DNA from: an uncultured Lachnospira sp.
Lineage (GTDB): Bacteria > Bacillota > Clostridia > Lachnospirales > Lachnospiraceae
Length of the DNA: 64,000 nucleotides
NCBI GenBank assembly: GCA_934359185.1
Contig: CAKRLE010000003.1
Location: 62,001-126,000, forward strand
Direction: 5' to 3'
Of this stretch, positions 54,144-63,131 are shown in pieces. Numbering within the stretch: the stretch's first letter is position 1; each line of letters starts with the position of its first letter. A program made the translations under genes and the position numbers. The notes under the pieces are model-generated. The model saw only the letters and a list, made by a program, of their open reading frames with translations. It ran no database searches and was not told where the DNA came from.

Positions 54144-54695
54144 TTATGATGCAAGATGTCTTCCAATAAAATCTGCTGCTATAGCAACAATCCTCTCATC
54201 TGAACTCGTAAACTTACGGCTGACATCTTTTCCAAGCATTATAACAGCTCCAAGAATATCTCCATCTGCTATAATAGGACTTATTATCTCCTGTGAATAT
54301 GAACCACCGTCCTTATCTTCTATTATAGGAACATATTCCTTGTCAGAACTTGAGGCAAATATATTTTTTCTCTCTGTCATGGCTGCCGACAGTCCTCTGG
54401 ACACTGATGAATTCTCAAGATTTTTCTTGCCATTGCCTGATGCAGCTACAACATTTTCTTTATCAGTGATACAGATTATATTGCCAGTTATCTTTGCGAG
54501 TGATTCTGCATAATCTTTTGCAAATGTTATCATTTCACCCATCGGTGTGTATTTTTTTAGAATAATCTCCCCATCTCCTGCAGTATATATCTCAATAGAA
54601 TCCATTTCCCTGATACGCATAGTTCTTCTTATCTCTTTAGGTATGACAATTCTTCCCAGCTCATCTATTCTCCGGACAATTCCTGTGGCTTTCAT
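54144..54695 (-). CDS. spoVT: Stage V sporulation protein T (SpoVT), AbrB family regulator
   Basis: This regulator has 183 residues. An N-terminal AbrB/MazE swapped-hairpin DNA-binding domain (MKATGIVRRIDELGRIVIPK) is followed by a GAF-like ligand domain (about 60-180; ISPIIADGDILGAVIMLG). Full length and domain order match SpoVT, the sigma-G-dependent forespore regulator. In species that no longer sporulate it may control other genes. It stands alone with its own terminator. Confidence 0.94.
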   Translation of the reverse strand: MKATGIVRRIDELGRIVIPKEIRRTMRIREMDSIEIYTAGDGEIILKKYTPMGEMITFAKDYAESLAKITGNIICITDKENVVAASGNGKKNLENSSVSRGLSAAMTERKNIFASSSDKEYVPIIEDKDGGSYSQEIISPIIADGDILGAVIMLGKDVSRKFTSSDERIVAIAADFIGRHLAS

Positions 54696-54805
54696 AATTT
54701 TCCTCCAATTTAATATTTTGGCAAGAGTGCTATTTCACTCTTTTTGCTATATATCAGCTTTGGAGTTAGTATGTGGAAACTTAAGAAAATTATTCCTGGC
54801 TTTCA

Positions 54806-55228
54806 TCATCTAAAAATGCTTTTAATTTTATCTGTGATTTCGTCATAAGATTCAACAGTAAGGTCATATCCAAGGTACGCAATTCCCCTGTAGGTATCAT
54901 CCGGGAGCACATCATTCTTTAATGACACCGCCATTTCACGCAGCGCATTTATCAGATTCAGCTTAGCGTTACGCACATCATCTGGCGCATTTTTTAATTT
55001 TTCTATATCGTAATCTGATGTATTGCCACATGGATTAAGGCATGTGGCGCAATCAGGGGCAATTGTGAATTTTTCTTTATGAATCATATCAACGACACTG
55101 TCCTCGTCTTTGCCATCCTTAATATTTATCAACGCATTTTTAATAACATTATCCGTTTCAGCTGTCTTACCATTGTTAGAGACAGCTCCGACCAGTCCTA
55201 TCAATGCACTTATAATCTTCTCCATCAT
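54806..55228 (-). CDS. Small cysteine-motif protein, possible Fe-S / Hcp-like fragment
   Basis: This 140-residue soluble protein has the motif CATCLNPCGNTSDYD (about 69-83). The closely spaced cysteines recall the N-terminal Fe-S site of hydroxylamine reductases (Hcp), and the following helical stretch (LNLINALREMAVSL) also resembles that region. The large catalytic part of Hcp is absent. It lies 29 nt after the ferredoxin-like gene on the same strand, and the pair is divergent from a Crp/Fnr regulator. Redox or nitrosative-stress sensing is plausible; the assignment is tentative. Confidence 0.65.
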   Translation of the reverse strand: MMEKIISALIGLVGAVSNNGKTAETDNVIKNALINIKDGKDEDSVVDMIHKEKFTIAPDCATCLNPCGNTSDYDIEKLKNAPDDVRNAKLNLINALREMAVSLKNDVLPDDTYRGIAYLGYDLTVESYDEITDKIKSIFR

Positions 55229-55257
55229 TCACCACATCCTGTTAATATTTTTATGAT

Positions 55258-55890
55258 TTAATTCAATATCTCTCCATCAATCGAAATTGTAATAACCTGT
55301 GATGGGATATGCTTGCCTGAATTTGACAATGCATTCTTGGCAGCCCATTCAAGACCGCCACAGCATGGCACTTCCATACGCACAATTGTTACAGATTTGA
55401 TATTGTTATTTCTTATAATCTCTGTCAGCTTTTCGCTGTAATCCACACTGTCAAGCTTAGGACAGCCAATAAGTGTAACTCTTCCATCTATGAACTCACT
55501 GTGGAATTTCGCATACGCATAGGCTGTACAATCTGCTGCTATAAGAAGATCTGCTCCGTCAAAATATGGTGCCTGGATTGGCGCAAGCTTAATCTGTACC
55601 GGCCAGTTGGATAACTTAACATCTCTGCCACTTGCACTATCTGCAGCACTTCCACTCTGCTTTGCTCTCATAACTGCTGCCTCATCATACGCAGGTGCTT
55701 CTCTTTCCTCAAATGTAATTGCCCCCATAGGACAGGCTGGAAGACAATCCCCAAAGCCATCACAGAAATGCTCTCTTGCAAGCTTTGCCTTGCCATCAAC
55801 CATCTCAATAGCACCCTCATGACATGCTGTAGCGCATATTCCGCATCCGTTACATTTATCTTCATCAATATGTATTATCTTTCTTATCAT
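55258..55890 (-). CDS. 4Fe-4S ferredoxin-type protein
   Basis: This 210-residue protein has two N-terminal 4Fe-4S motifs, CNGCGICATAC (13-23) and CDGFGDCLPACP (about 43-54). A domain of about 140 residues with further conserved Cys follows (ADCTAYAYAKF, LIGCPKLD, EVPCCGGLEWA). This type often sits beside hcp and Crp/Fnr genes and supplies electrons or a redox switch. AAGGAG lies about 10 nt before the ATG. It is divergent from the regulator gene at 55981 across a dyad operator. Confidence 0.9.
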   Translation of the reverse strand: MIRKIIHIDEDKCNGCGICATACHEGAIEMVDGKAKLAREHFCDGFGDCLPACPMGAITFEEREAPAYDEAAVMRAKQSGSAADSASGRDVKLSNWPVQIKLAPIQAPYFDGADLLIAADCTAYAYAKFHSEFIDGRVTLIGCPKLDSVDYSEKLTEIIRNNNIKSVTIVRMEVPCCGGLEWAAKNALSNSGKHIPSQVITISIDGEILN

Positions 55891-55942
55891 TATATATTAT
55901 CTCCTTATCTTGATTTTATGTGGTTATTATAATAGAATCAAG

Positions 55943-55960
55943 ATACAATTTATGTTGTAT
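55943..55960. promoter_or_regulatory. Dyad operator for the Crp/Fnr regulator
   Basis: ATACAA-N6-TTGTAT is a perfect 6+6 dyad in the 90-bp divergent spacer between the Fe-S genes and the Crp/Fnr gene. Size and spacing fit a CRP/FNR-fold dimer. It would serve both promoters, and the regulator gene starts 20 bp beyond it. Confidence 0.6.
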
Positions 55961-55980
55961 TTCCAACAAAGGAGCAATTT

Positions 55981-56667
55981 ATGTATAAAAATTTTGGAAA
56001 ATATATAGACGTGCTGAGTGCGAACCCTCTTTTTAAGGATATACCCGCAGATAATATTACAAGTATGCTTAGTAGATTAAATGCTTATACAAAATCTTAT
56101 AAAAGAGATGAATATATCAGACGCATCGGCGATACGGCAGATTTTATAGGAATTATATTGTCAGGAGAAATACACATATTGCAGGACGATTACGATGGAA
56201 ACCGCAGCATAACAGCTTCAATCCCGGTTGGCTCAATGTTCGGTGAAGCATTTGCCTGTGCCGGAATAAGCCATCTGCCTGTTGACATCATGGCTGTAGA
56301 TAACTGCTTAATCCTGTTTCTTGACAGCCAGACACTTCTTAATTCTTGTGACGGCTGCCTTGACAACGGCTGTTCCTATCACCATATATTAATCAGAAAT
56401 CTTTTAGGAATCGTAGCCCACAAGAACATATCACTTAACCAGAAGCTAAGATGTATCTCCCACAAAACGACAAAAGAAAAGCTGCTCGCCTATCTGTCGC
56501 AACAGGCAAAGCAGCATAATTCCAAAGATTTCACAATAAACTTTAACCGTCAGGAACTAGCCGATTATCTCGGCGTTGAGCGGAGTGCCATGTCCGCCGA
56601 AATCAGCAGGCTCGTAAAATCGGGTTTAATTGAGACACATCGCAGCCATTTTACACTAAAATACTAA
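55981..56667 (+). CDS. Crp/Fnr family transcriptional regulator
   Basis: This 228-residue protein has an N-terminal cNMP-like beta roll (about 15-125, GEIHILQDDYDGNRS, PVGSMFGEAFACAG), a dimer helix and a C-terminal helix-turn-helix (RQELADYLGVERSAMSAEISRL). Two cysteines lie in NSCDGCLDNGCS (about 121-132), close to a Cys motif that could hold a cluster, but the FNR N-terminal Cys set is absent. It probably controls the divergent Fe-S genes. Confidence 0.92.
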   Translation: MYKNFGKYIDVLSANPLFKDIPADNITSMLSRLNAYTKSYKRDEYIRRIGDTADFIGIILSGEIHILQDDYDGNRSITASIPVGSMFGEAFACAGISHLPVDIMAVDNCLILFLDSQTLLNSCDGCLDNGCSYHHILIRNLLGIVAHKNISLNQKLRCISHKTTKEKLLAYLSQQAKQHNSKDFTINFNRQELADYLGVERSAMSAEISRLVKSGLIETHRSHFTLKY

Positions 56668-56709
56668 TAAACATCTCACTGGCTGTTTGGCTTACAAAAA
56701 TTCAGCAGA

Positions 56710-58329
56710 TTAGAGCTTATAGTTCTCGTCCGGATTGATTGATAACTGAACACCTGTCACAAATGTTCCTCTGCCATTCTCTGCAAATAACGAGAATAAT
56801 GTTCCTGTAAATGTCATTGTTCTCGTTCCCTCCGTGCTAAGCCCGGCATTAAGTCCTGAGCCAATCTGCCTGTATGCTATCCTTGCATCCATATCAGCAG
56901 TGTCCGCTATCGCATATGAAAATGTATATTTCTCCCTGTCAGTGTCAATCTTTACAAGAAGTTTCATATTCTCTTCTTCTTTTTCGACAGGTATGTGTGC
57001 AAGCTCAACACCCATATCATGAATATGCTTATAGAATCCTATATACCTGCCATTTTCATCATTGCCAACATATATTTCATAATGATAATCATTGTTGTAA
57101 TACGCTGCAACGCCACATCTTCTTGCATCACTACCTGCTATATCAATCACCGCTTTAAGTGTTGTCGTAAACTCTGGCTGCTTGAATGATAATATTGTTG
57201 GCGATTTGCCAGCTGTATTAAGTGATATATCAGTTCCCACAAGTGTAAGAGTACCATTTTCCGGATTATACTGATAGCGGCTCATATCTGGATTTCTTGT
57301 GAACTGCAGTCGCTTATCAAGCTTATCCTCTGTGAAATCTATATTGACACTATGATCTGCATACAGCATTGGCTTTCCTGATGCAGCATCTGTCTTTATA
57401 TTCTTCCTGCTCTCCTCACTGTCAAGTCCCGGAAGAGGTGCATCCATGACAAGCTCAATTGTTCCATTGCCATTATATCCGACAACTGGCCATCCATCTT
57501 CCCATTTTACAGGTGCAAGATATGTCTCCCTTCCAAGATTATGAAGCAGTGCATGGCTGAACCTTCTGATTCCAAGGAACACAAGCCACCAGTTACCATC
57601 TGCATCTTCTACAAGGTCTGCATGTCCTGTCGCCTGAATCTCAGACTTCTTGTACTCTTTATGAGATATAATCGGATTATGCGGACACGCATCATATGGC
57701 CCCCATATTGTTTTAGAACGCTGCATTGTCTCTCTGTGGGCGTATTCTGTTCCGCCCTCGGCTATCATAAGATAATACCAGCCATCCTTCTTGTATATAT
57801 GCGGACCTTCTGCACACTGACCGCCACAGCCCTCACTTATAAGATGCTTTTCTGACAGAATATCACCCGTATCTGGATTTATCTCAAATGCAACAATTCC
57901 CCTGACTCCATCAATATTGCCTGTTGAACAGTAGTAACATTTACCATCATCATCCCAGAACAATGATGGGTCTATTCCGCCCTGGTCAACCCATGCAGGC
58001 TCCGACCATTCTTTATCAATATCATCAGTATGTACAATGAAATTGCCTTTATCAGTCACATTAGTTGTTATCATATAAAATCTTCCTTTATGATAACGGA
58101 TTGTTGGCGCATATATACCGCCTGAATTGCGGCATCCTTCCAGCTCTAACTGCGAACGTCTTGTAAGACAATATCCATGCAGCTCCCAGTTGACTAGATT
58201 TTTACTGTGATATATCGGAACTCCCGGAAAAAACTCAAATGTTGAATTAACCAGATAGAAATCATCCCCAACCCTGCATATACTTGGGTCTGGATTATAA
58301 CCTGGAATTATTGGATTTTTAAATAACAT
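56710..58329 (-). CDS. Glycoside hydrolase family 43 (beta-xylosidase/arabinofuranosidase type)
   Basis: This cytoplasmic enzyme has about 539 residues. The five-bladed propeller contains the general base Asp14 (YNPDPSICR), the pKa-tuning Asp120 (GGIDPSLFW) and the acid Glu174 (CAEGPHIY). A C-terminal beta-sandwich (about 335-539) typical of GH43 beta-xylosidases follows. No signal peptide is present, so it splits imported xylo- or arabino-oligosaccharides. The ATG at 58329 has GGAGG 5 nt upstream; the ATG at 58341 is a less likely alternative. The neighbouring PAS regulator could control it, but no operator was identified. Confidence 0.93.
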   Translation of the reverse strand: MLFKNPIIPGYNPDPSICRVGDDFYLVNSTFEFFPGVPIYHSKNLVNWELHGYCLTRRSQLELEGCRNSGGIYAPTIRYHKGRFYMITTNVTDKGNFIVHTDDIDKEWSEPAWVDQGGIDPSLFWDDDGKCYYCSTGNIDGVRGIVAFEINPDTGDILSEKHLISEGCGGQCAEGPHIYKKDGWYYLMIAEGGTEYAHRETMQRSKTIWGPYDACPHNPIISHKEYKKSEIQATGHADLVEDADGNWWLVFLGIRRFSHALLHNLGRETYLAPVKWEDGWPVVGYNGNGTIELVMDAPLPGLDSEESRKNIKTDAASGKPMLYADHSVNIDFTEDKLDKRLQFTRNPDMSRYQYNPENGTLTLVGTDISLNTAGKSPTILSFKQPEFTTTLKAVIDIAGSDARRCGVAAYYNNDYHYEIYVGNDENGRYIGFYKHIHDMGVELAHIPVEKEEENMKLLVKIDTDREKYTFSYAIADTADMDARIAYRQIGSGLNAGLSTEGTRTMTFTGTLFSLFAENGRGTFVTGVQLSINPDENYKL

Positions 58330-58448
58330 AGCAGCCTCCATTCTTATCCTGTGGCATTAAACATGCCAAACTTATGCAAAACCATTTTATATAAGTATAA
58401 TATACTTTATCCAGATGCATAACAAGCCAAAAAATAGTACTATATCAC

Positions 58449-58623
58449 TTAATTTACAGAATTATTATCTGTCCGCTTCTTTAAAATCAAATACGCAATC
58501 ACACATATAACTACAGACAACAATGAACCTGATGGTGCAGCCATTCCCATCGGAAACAATGTGTCAGGAAACTTTATTGAATATTGTCTTAAATACACTT
58601 CCAGTTGTAAGATTCTTCTCCAT
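58449..58623 (-). pseudogene. MATE efflux transporter reduced to both ends
   Basis: An ATG at 58623, one base past the stop of the regulator gene, opens MEKNLTTGSVFKTIFNK, a typical MATE N-terminus. The frame then stops (TGA). In the next frame FPDTLFPMGMAAPSGSLLSV and VICVIAYLILKKR follow and end at 58449, which resembles the last helix of the same transporter family. About 400 residues that should lie between are missing. An internal deletion is the simplest reading. No function remains. Confidence 0.6.
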
Positions 58624-58624
58624 A

Positions 58625-60634
58625 TTAAAACTGCTCTCCAACCAATTCGCCAAGCGTAGTCTCCGCCCAACTGTAATTAGTAAGATAGCTTCCTTTAAAC
58701 AGCTGTGCATACTGCTCTTTTCCAGAAAGGTAATCATACAAATCGCATCTTACTTTTTCGCTGACTATGCGTCTCTTGCCATCTACCGATTCAACCACAT
58801 CTGTAATTCCATACTCTTCAAGTGTATTCTTCAACCGCAGTGCTGTCTTTCTATATCTTGCAAGCGTAACAGGATTAACCGTCTCATCCTCCCACAGAAA
58901 TCCTATAGCTTCTTCTGATGTTACATATCCACCTCTTCTGTCTACAAGAAGCGCAAATAATTCTTTAGACTTCTTATTACGGAAAGCAATCGGTTTATCA
59001 CCGACAAACACATCAAAATATCCAAATGTTCTTATTAATATATTACTCTCTGTTCCAGCAATGCTGACATCCCCATCATCTTCACTATTGTTCTGTGTAT
59101 ATAGCATTATGTATCTTGATGAACTGCTATCCAATTCCTTCTGTGAGCAGATCGCACGTATACTCTTTTTTTCACCTGTCTCAATATCGTGATATGTAAA
59201 TTCTGCCTCTCCATCACGCAAAAGCTTCTCAAATTCCTCATAATCTGTATCACAATGTCCAACAAAGCTTTCAATTGACGTTCCTTGTGCCATCAACATC
59301 CGCCACTCATCTTTACTATATCCAAAGAATTCACACACATTATCACTTGAATACATTGGCATAACATATCCGTCTGCTGTTACCTTAAAAGCAGCTATCC
59401 CATCTGTAAAGCGTGTCACTATCTCCTGCATATTCTCTTTAAGATGAACATTCTCGTCTCTAAGCAATGCCACTGTAACATCATCCTCTAATCTTCTGCA
59501 GCAGTACAGACTCACATCGCCATCCATTTTCAGGAATATTCCGCTGTAATTTTTTATGCTTCCATCTGACGACCTTGCTGCATATGTAATCAAAGGTGGT
59601 CTTCCATCCTCAGTGATAAGATTTTTCTGGCTGAAATCCTTAAAGAACTTTCTCACTCTTTCCTTGTCACGCTCATCTATGGTATCACTAATCCACTTAT
59701 CTGTTGCATCATCCATCTGCATTGGCACATTTTCAAGCCATTTAAACATTTGTGAATTGTTGCTGTACAGACATTTTACTGTATTTGCTCCAAGATTATA
59801 CTCAAATATCTTGTCATAGACCTCTGACAGTGCCTTAATATAACGCTTTACCTCATTATTCTTCTTAATCTGGTATCTCTCTGTTATATCCATGCACACG
59901 CTCTGGAATTCCTCTAATCCGTCCTCGTTAACACATTTAGCCACCCATCCAAATAAATGTGCTCGTGTCCCATCACATCTAAGCGCTGTTAGTTCTCCAG
60001 CAATCGGAGTTTCCGCTGAATACACCCTGTTAAGATACAATGAAAATCTTCTTCTCTCTTCCATTGGAATCATCAGAAACACATTGTTTTTGTACATTTC
60101 AAGGTAATCAAGCTCCCCATTTTTTTGCTGTGGGAATCTTAACATTTCTAGTATTTTGTTGTTAAAATATGTAACTTTAGGCTGTTTCTCACATGTATAC
60201 TTTAAGAATCCACACGGAATCGTTTCATTTAAAAATGTAAGATTGTCGTTAGTTTTCTTTAAATCTGTAATGTCTGTAAGTACTGAATACGCCACTATTC
60301 CCCTATCATCTGTCTTCTTAGGTGATGCACAGTCTCTGACCCATATCACATTACCCAGTTTGCCGATAATCCTATATTCAGCCTCCTGCTTTTCAGTACC
60401 GCTCTTTAATCTTTCTATAAATTCATCAAAGACCTGCTTGTCTGCAACATGAACAAGCTTCTCATATCCACTGAGGCAATCGTTCACCCCAGCAGATGCA
60501 AGAAGCTCTTCCCTGCTGTATCCTGTCATCTCACACAGACTTTCACTTGCATATTCACATATGCAGACATCCGATAAATTATATATATGAAATCCACTGA
60601 TATCATCTAATATCTCATTTAATCTGTTATCCAT
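58625..60634 (-). CDS. PAS-domain sensor with SARP/BTAD-like winged-helix output
   Basis: This cytoplasmic protein of 669 residues has several PAS-like domains (about 10-125, 130-255 and 385-500) and no kinase or cyclase domain. Its C-terminus (about 530-669) matches the OmpR-like winged helix of SARP/BTAD regulators: FGYFDVFVGDKPIAFRNKKS, KELFALLVDRRGGYV, then SEEAIGFLWEDE. It would sense a ligand or redox state and bind DNA directly. It has its own promoter and was once followed by a MATE transporter gene, now deleted, that it may have controlled. Confidence 0.85.
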   Translation of the reverse strand: MDNRLNEILDDISGFHIYNLSDVCICEYASESLCEMTGYSREELLASAGVNDCLSGYEKLVHVADKQVFDEFIERLKSGTEKQEAEYRIIGKLGNVIWVRDCASPKKTDDRGIVAYSVLTDITDLKKTNDNLTFLNETIPCGFLKYTCEKQPKVTYFNNKILEMLRFPQQKNGELDYLEMYKNNVFLMIPMEERRRFSLYLNRVYSAETPIAGELTALRCDGTRAHLFGWVAKCVNEDGLEEFQSVCMDITERYQIKKNNEVKRYIKALSEVYDKIFEYNLGANTVKCLYSNNSQMFKWLENVPMQMDDATDKWISDTIDERDKERVRKFFKDFSQKNLITEDGRPPLITYAARSSDGSIKNYSGIFLKMDGDVSLYCCRRLEDDVTVALLRDENVHLKENMQEIVTRFTDGIAAFKVTADGYVMPMYSSDNVCEFFGYSKDEWRMLMAQGTSIESFVGHCDTDYEEFEKLLRDGEAEFTYHDIETGEKKSIRAICSQKELDSSSSRYIMLYTQNNSEDDGDVSIAGTESNILIRTFGYFDVFVGDKPIAFRNKKSKELFALLVDRRGGYVTSEEAIGFLWEDETVNPVTLARYRKTALRLKNTLEEYGITDVVESVDGKRRIVSEKVRCDLYDYLSGKEQYAQLFKGSYLTNYSWAETTLGELVGEQF

Positions 60635-60667
60635 TAATCATGACTCCGAAGTGATAATTTTACATAT

Positions 60668-60697
60668 ATTATAATACACGGTATCCAAATATTACAA
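60668..60697 (-). promoter_or_regulatory. Predicted promoter of the PAS regulator gene
   Basis: On the minus strand TTGTAA (60692-60697), an 18-bp spacer and a consensus TATAAT (60668-60673) lie about 35 bp upstream of the start codon at 60634. Confidence 0.55.
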
Positions 60698-60710
60698 CAC
60701 AAACGTCATC

Positions 60711-62351
60711 TTATCCCTGCTTCATCCCCCGGAGCACAGTCTTCTGAATCTTTCCGCTGATTGTCTTAGGCATCTTACTCACAAATTCCACAATCCTTAT
60801 CCACTTATACTCCGCAAGCTTCTGATTGCAGAATTCCTTTATATCCTGTTCCAGCTTTTTATCAGGCTCATATCCATGTCCTGGCACAATAACCGCCTTG
60901 ATTGCCTGTCCTCGCAGCTTGTCAGGAACTCCTATAACACTGCATTCTACAACGGCTGGATGCTCCATCAGGACATTTTCAACTTCATAAGGTCCTACCC
61001 TGAAACCGCCAGTCTTTATTATGTCATCAAATCTTCCATGAAACCAGTACAGACCATCCTTATCTTTATAAGCGGCATCACCAGTATGATATACACCGCC
61101 TCTCCATACATGCTTATACTGTTCCTCATTATCGAGATAAGCGCAGAATATTCCCACCTGTTTACCATTTTCCGGAGGTACTATTACCACCTCACCTATC
61201 TGTCCATCTGGAACAGGATTGCCCTCTTTGTCACGCAGTTCAATATTATAGAAAGGTGATATAGTTCCCATTGAACCCTCTTTAGGCTGTTTCCCCTTGA
61301 AATTAGCCATCAGAAGCGTAGTCTCTGTCTGTCCATAGCCTTCACAAAGCGGAATTCCTGTCTTTTCAGTAAATTTACGGAACACTTCAGGAGCCAGCAT
61401 CTCACCTGCAGTTGAAGCATGCTTTAAAGTTGGCATATCCGCAATTCCTTTGCGCACAAGATAACGATAAACTGTAGGAGGCGCACAGAATGATGTTACT
61501 CCGTACTTGTTTATGATTGTAGTTAACTGTTTAGGGTCGAAATTATCAAAATCATATACCATTACTGCACTGCCAACAAGCCACTGTCCATATATCTTTC
61601 CCCATGAAGCTTTCGCCCATCCTGTCTCAGCGACTGTAAAATGCAGACCGCCATCCTCCGCCTGCTGCCAGTATTTTGCTGTAACTATATGTGCAAGAGG
61701 ATATTTGTAATCATGTATTACACCCTTAGGATAGCCAGTTGTGCCCGATGTGAAATAAAGCATCATCGGATCATCTGCATTTGTCTCAACACGTTCAAAT
61801 GTATCTTCTGCATTTTCCATCTGCTTTGTCAGATTGTCAAAGCCATCAATATCCTTCTGCACACTCCAAAGTTTTGCATCTGATCCTGTCTCCTCCAATG
61901 CCTTTTTTATAGCCGCAGGAACATCATTTTGTGTTGTACATATAATAGCTTTTACTTTAGAAGCCTTAATCCGGTATACATAATCACTGACAGTAAGCAT
62001 ATGTGTCGCTGGTATCATAACAGCACCGATTTTGTGAAGTGCAACTGCCGCAAACCAGTATTCGTAATGCCTTTTCAATACAAGCATAACCCTGTCGCCA
62101 CGCCTGATACCAGCCTCTGTAAATACATTAGCCATTTTGTTACTGTATCTTTTTACGTCAAGAAAACTGAATATATGCTCCTCATTGTCAACATTACACC
62201 ACACGATTGCTCTTTTATCAGGTGTCTGTTCAGCAATGACATCAACAACATCATATCCGTAGTTAAAGTTATCTGGATAATTAAGTGTAATCTTTTTAAT
62301 CTCTCCATTATCATCTGTAATTTCAGTACAAAATCTGCTATATAAACTCAT
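60711..62351 (-). CDS. Acyl-CoA synthetase (AMP-forming), medium-chain type
   Basis: This 546-residue adenylate-forming enzyme activates a fatty or related acid to acyl-CoA. The P-loop is LYFTSGTTGYPKG, the ATP motif GYGQTET, hinge YHTGDAAYKD and GRFDDIIKTGGFRVGPYEVE, and the catalytic Lys is in PKTISGKIQKTVLR. It groups with medium-chain/benzoate-type ligases rather than acetate ligases by overall look. Its ATG overlaps the accA stop as ATGA with GGAG 7 nt upstream, so it is translationally coupled to the acetyl-CoA carboxylase genes. This suggests recycling of exogenous acids into lipid or fatty-acid metabolism. Confidence 0.92.
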   Translation of the reverse strand: MSLYSRFCTEITDDNGEIKKITLNYPDNFNYGYDVVDVIAEQTPDKRAIVWCNVDNEEHIFSFLDVKRYSNKMANVFTEAGIRRGDRVMLVLKRHYEYWFAAVALHKIGAVMIPATHMLTVSDYVYRIKASKVKAIICTTQNDVPAAIKKALEETGSDAKLWSVQKDIDGFDNLTKQMENAEDTFERVETNADDPMMLYFTSGTTGYPKGVIHDYKYPLAHIVTAKYWQQAEDGGLHFTVAETGWAKASWGKIYGQWLVGSAVMVYDFDNFDPKQLTTIINKYGVTSFCAPPTVYRYLVRKGIADMPTLKHASTAGEMLAPEVFRKFTEKTGIPLCEGYGQTETTLLMANFKGKQPKEGSMGTISPFYNIELRDKEGNPVPDGQIGEVVIVPPENGKQVGIFCAYLDNEEQYKHVWRGGVYHTGDAAYKDKDGLYWFHGRFDDIIKTGGFRVGPYEVENVLMEHPAVVECSVIGVPDKLRGQAIKAVIVPGHGYEPDKKLEQDIKEFCNQKLAEYKWIRIVEFVSKMPKTISGKIQKTVLRGMKQG

Positions 62352-63127
62352 ATTTCAACTCCTATGCTGCGAAATCTGTCGTATCTCCTGCCTATAAGGT
62401 CTGGGTCATCAGAGAGATCTCTGATTTCTTCTTTTAATAACGCCCTTATCCTGTCATAGAATTCTTTCTTTCCAATATCATCTTCTGATAAAATGCGTTC
62501 AACCACGCCAAGGCTTTTCGCGTCCTCCGCTGTCAGTTTAAGGCTTGCCGCCGCTTCTGGTGCTTTAGAAGCATCCTTCCACAATATGCTCGCACACCCT
62601 TCTGGTGAAATCACAGAATATACTGCATTCTTCATCATCCACACTCTGTCTGCAACAGCCAGTGCCAATGCGCCACCGCTGCCGCCCTCACCGATAAGTA
62701 TCGATATAACGGGAACACATAATGTAGACATCTCCACAAGATTCTGTGCAATGGCATATCCCTGTCCTCTCTCTTCTGCTTCCACACCACAATATGCCCC
62801 TGATGTATCTATGAAGCATACAACTGGTCTTCCGAATTTTTCAGCCTGTTTCATCAGCCTTAAAGCTTTTCTGTACCCTTCTGGATGTGGTGCACCGAAA
62901 TTTCTGTAATTACGTTCCCTGGCATTATGCCCTTTCTCAATTGCAATCACTGTGACCGGACTTCCATCAAGCCTTGCTATTCCACCGACAATTGCCTTGT
63001 CATCCGCATAACATCTGTCACCGTGCATTTCTATAAAATTTTTAAATATATTTTTTATGTAATCTAATCCTGTAGGTCTGTCAGCTTCTCTTGCAGCCTT
63101 AACCCTGTCATATGGTATTACACTCAT
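62348..63127 (-). CDS. accA: Acetyl-CoA carboxylase carboxyltransferase subunit alpha
   Basis: This 259-residue alpha subunit of acetyl-CoA carboxyltransferase forms an alpha2-beta2 complex with AccD and moves CO2 from biotin to acetyl-CoA, the first step of fatty-acid synthesis. Crotonase-like landmarks are FIDTSGAYCGVEAEERGQG and ILIGEGGSGGALALAVADR. The ATG at 63127 (MSVIPYDRV) has GGTGGAG 9 nt upstream, inside the end of accD. The ATG at 63145 would add six residues without a better site. It ends in an ATGA overlap with the acyl-CoA ligase gene. Confidence 0.96.
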   Translation of the reverse strand: MSVIPYDRVKAAREADRPTGLDYIKNIFKNFIEMHGDRCYADDKAIVGGIARLDGSPVTVIAIEKGHNARERNYRNFGAPHPEGYRKALRLMKQAEKFGRPVVCFIDTSGAYCGVEAEERGQGYAIAQNLVEMSTLCVPVISILIGEGGSGGALALAVADRVWMMKNAVYSVISPEGCASILWKDASKAPEAAASLKLTAEDAKSLGVVERILSEDDIGKKEFYDRIRALLKEEIRDLSDDPDLIGRRYDRFRSIGVEI

Positions 63128-63131
63128 AACT

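Noticed and set aside
54723..54742. Hairpin AAGAGTG/CACTCTT as a terminator
   Set aside because: A T-run follows only on the plus strand, where no gene ends; on the minus strand there is none.
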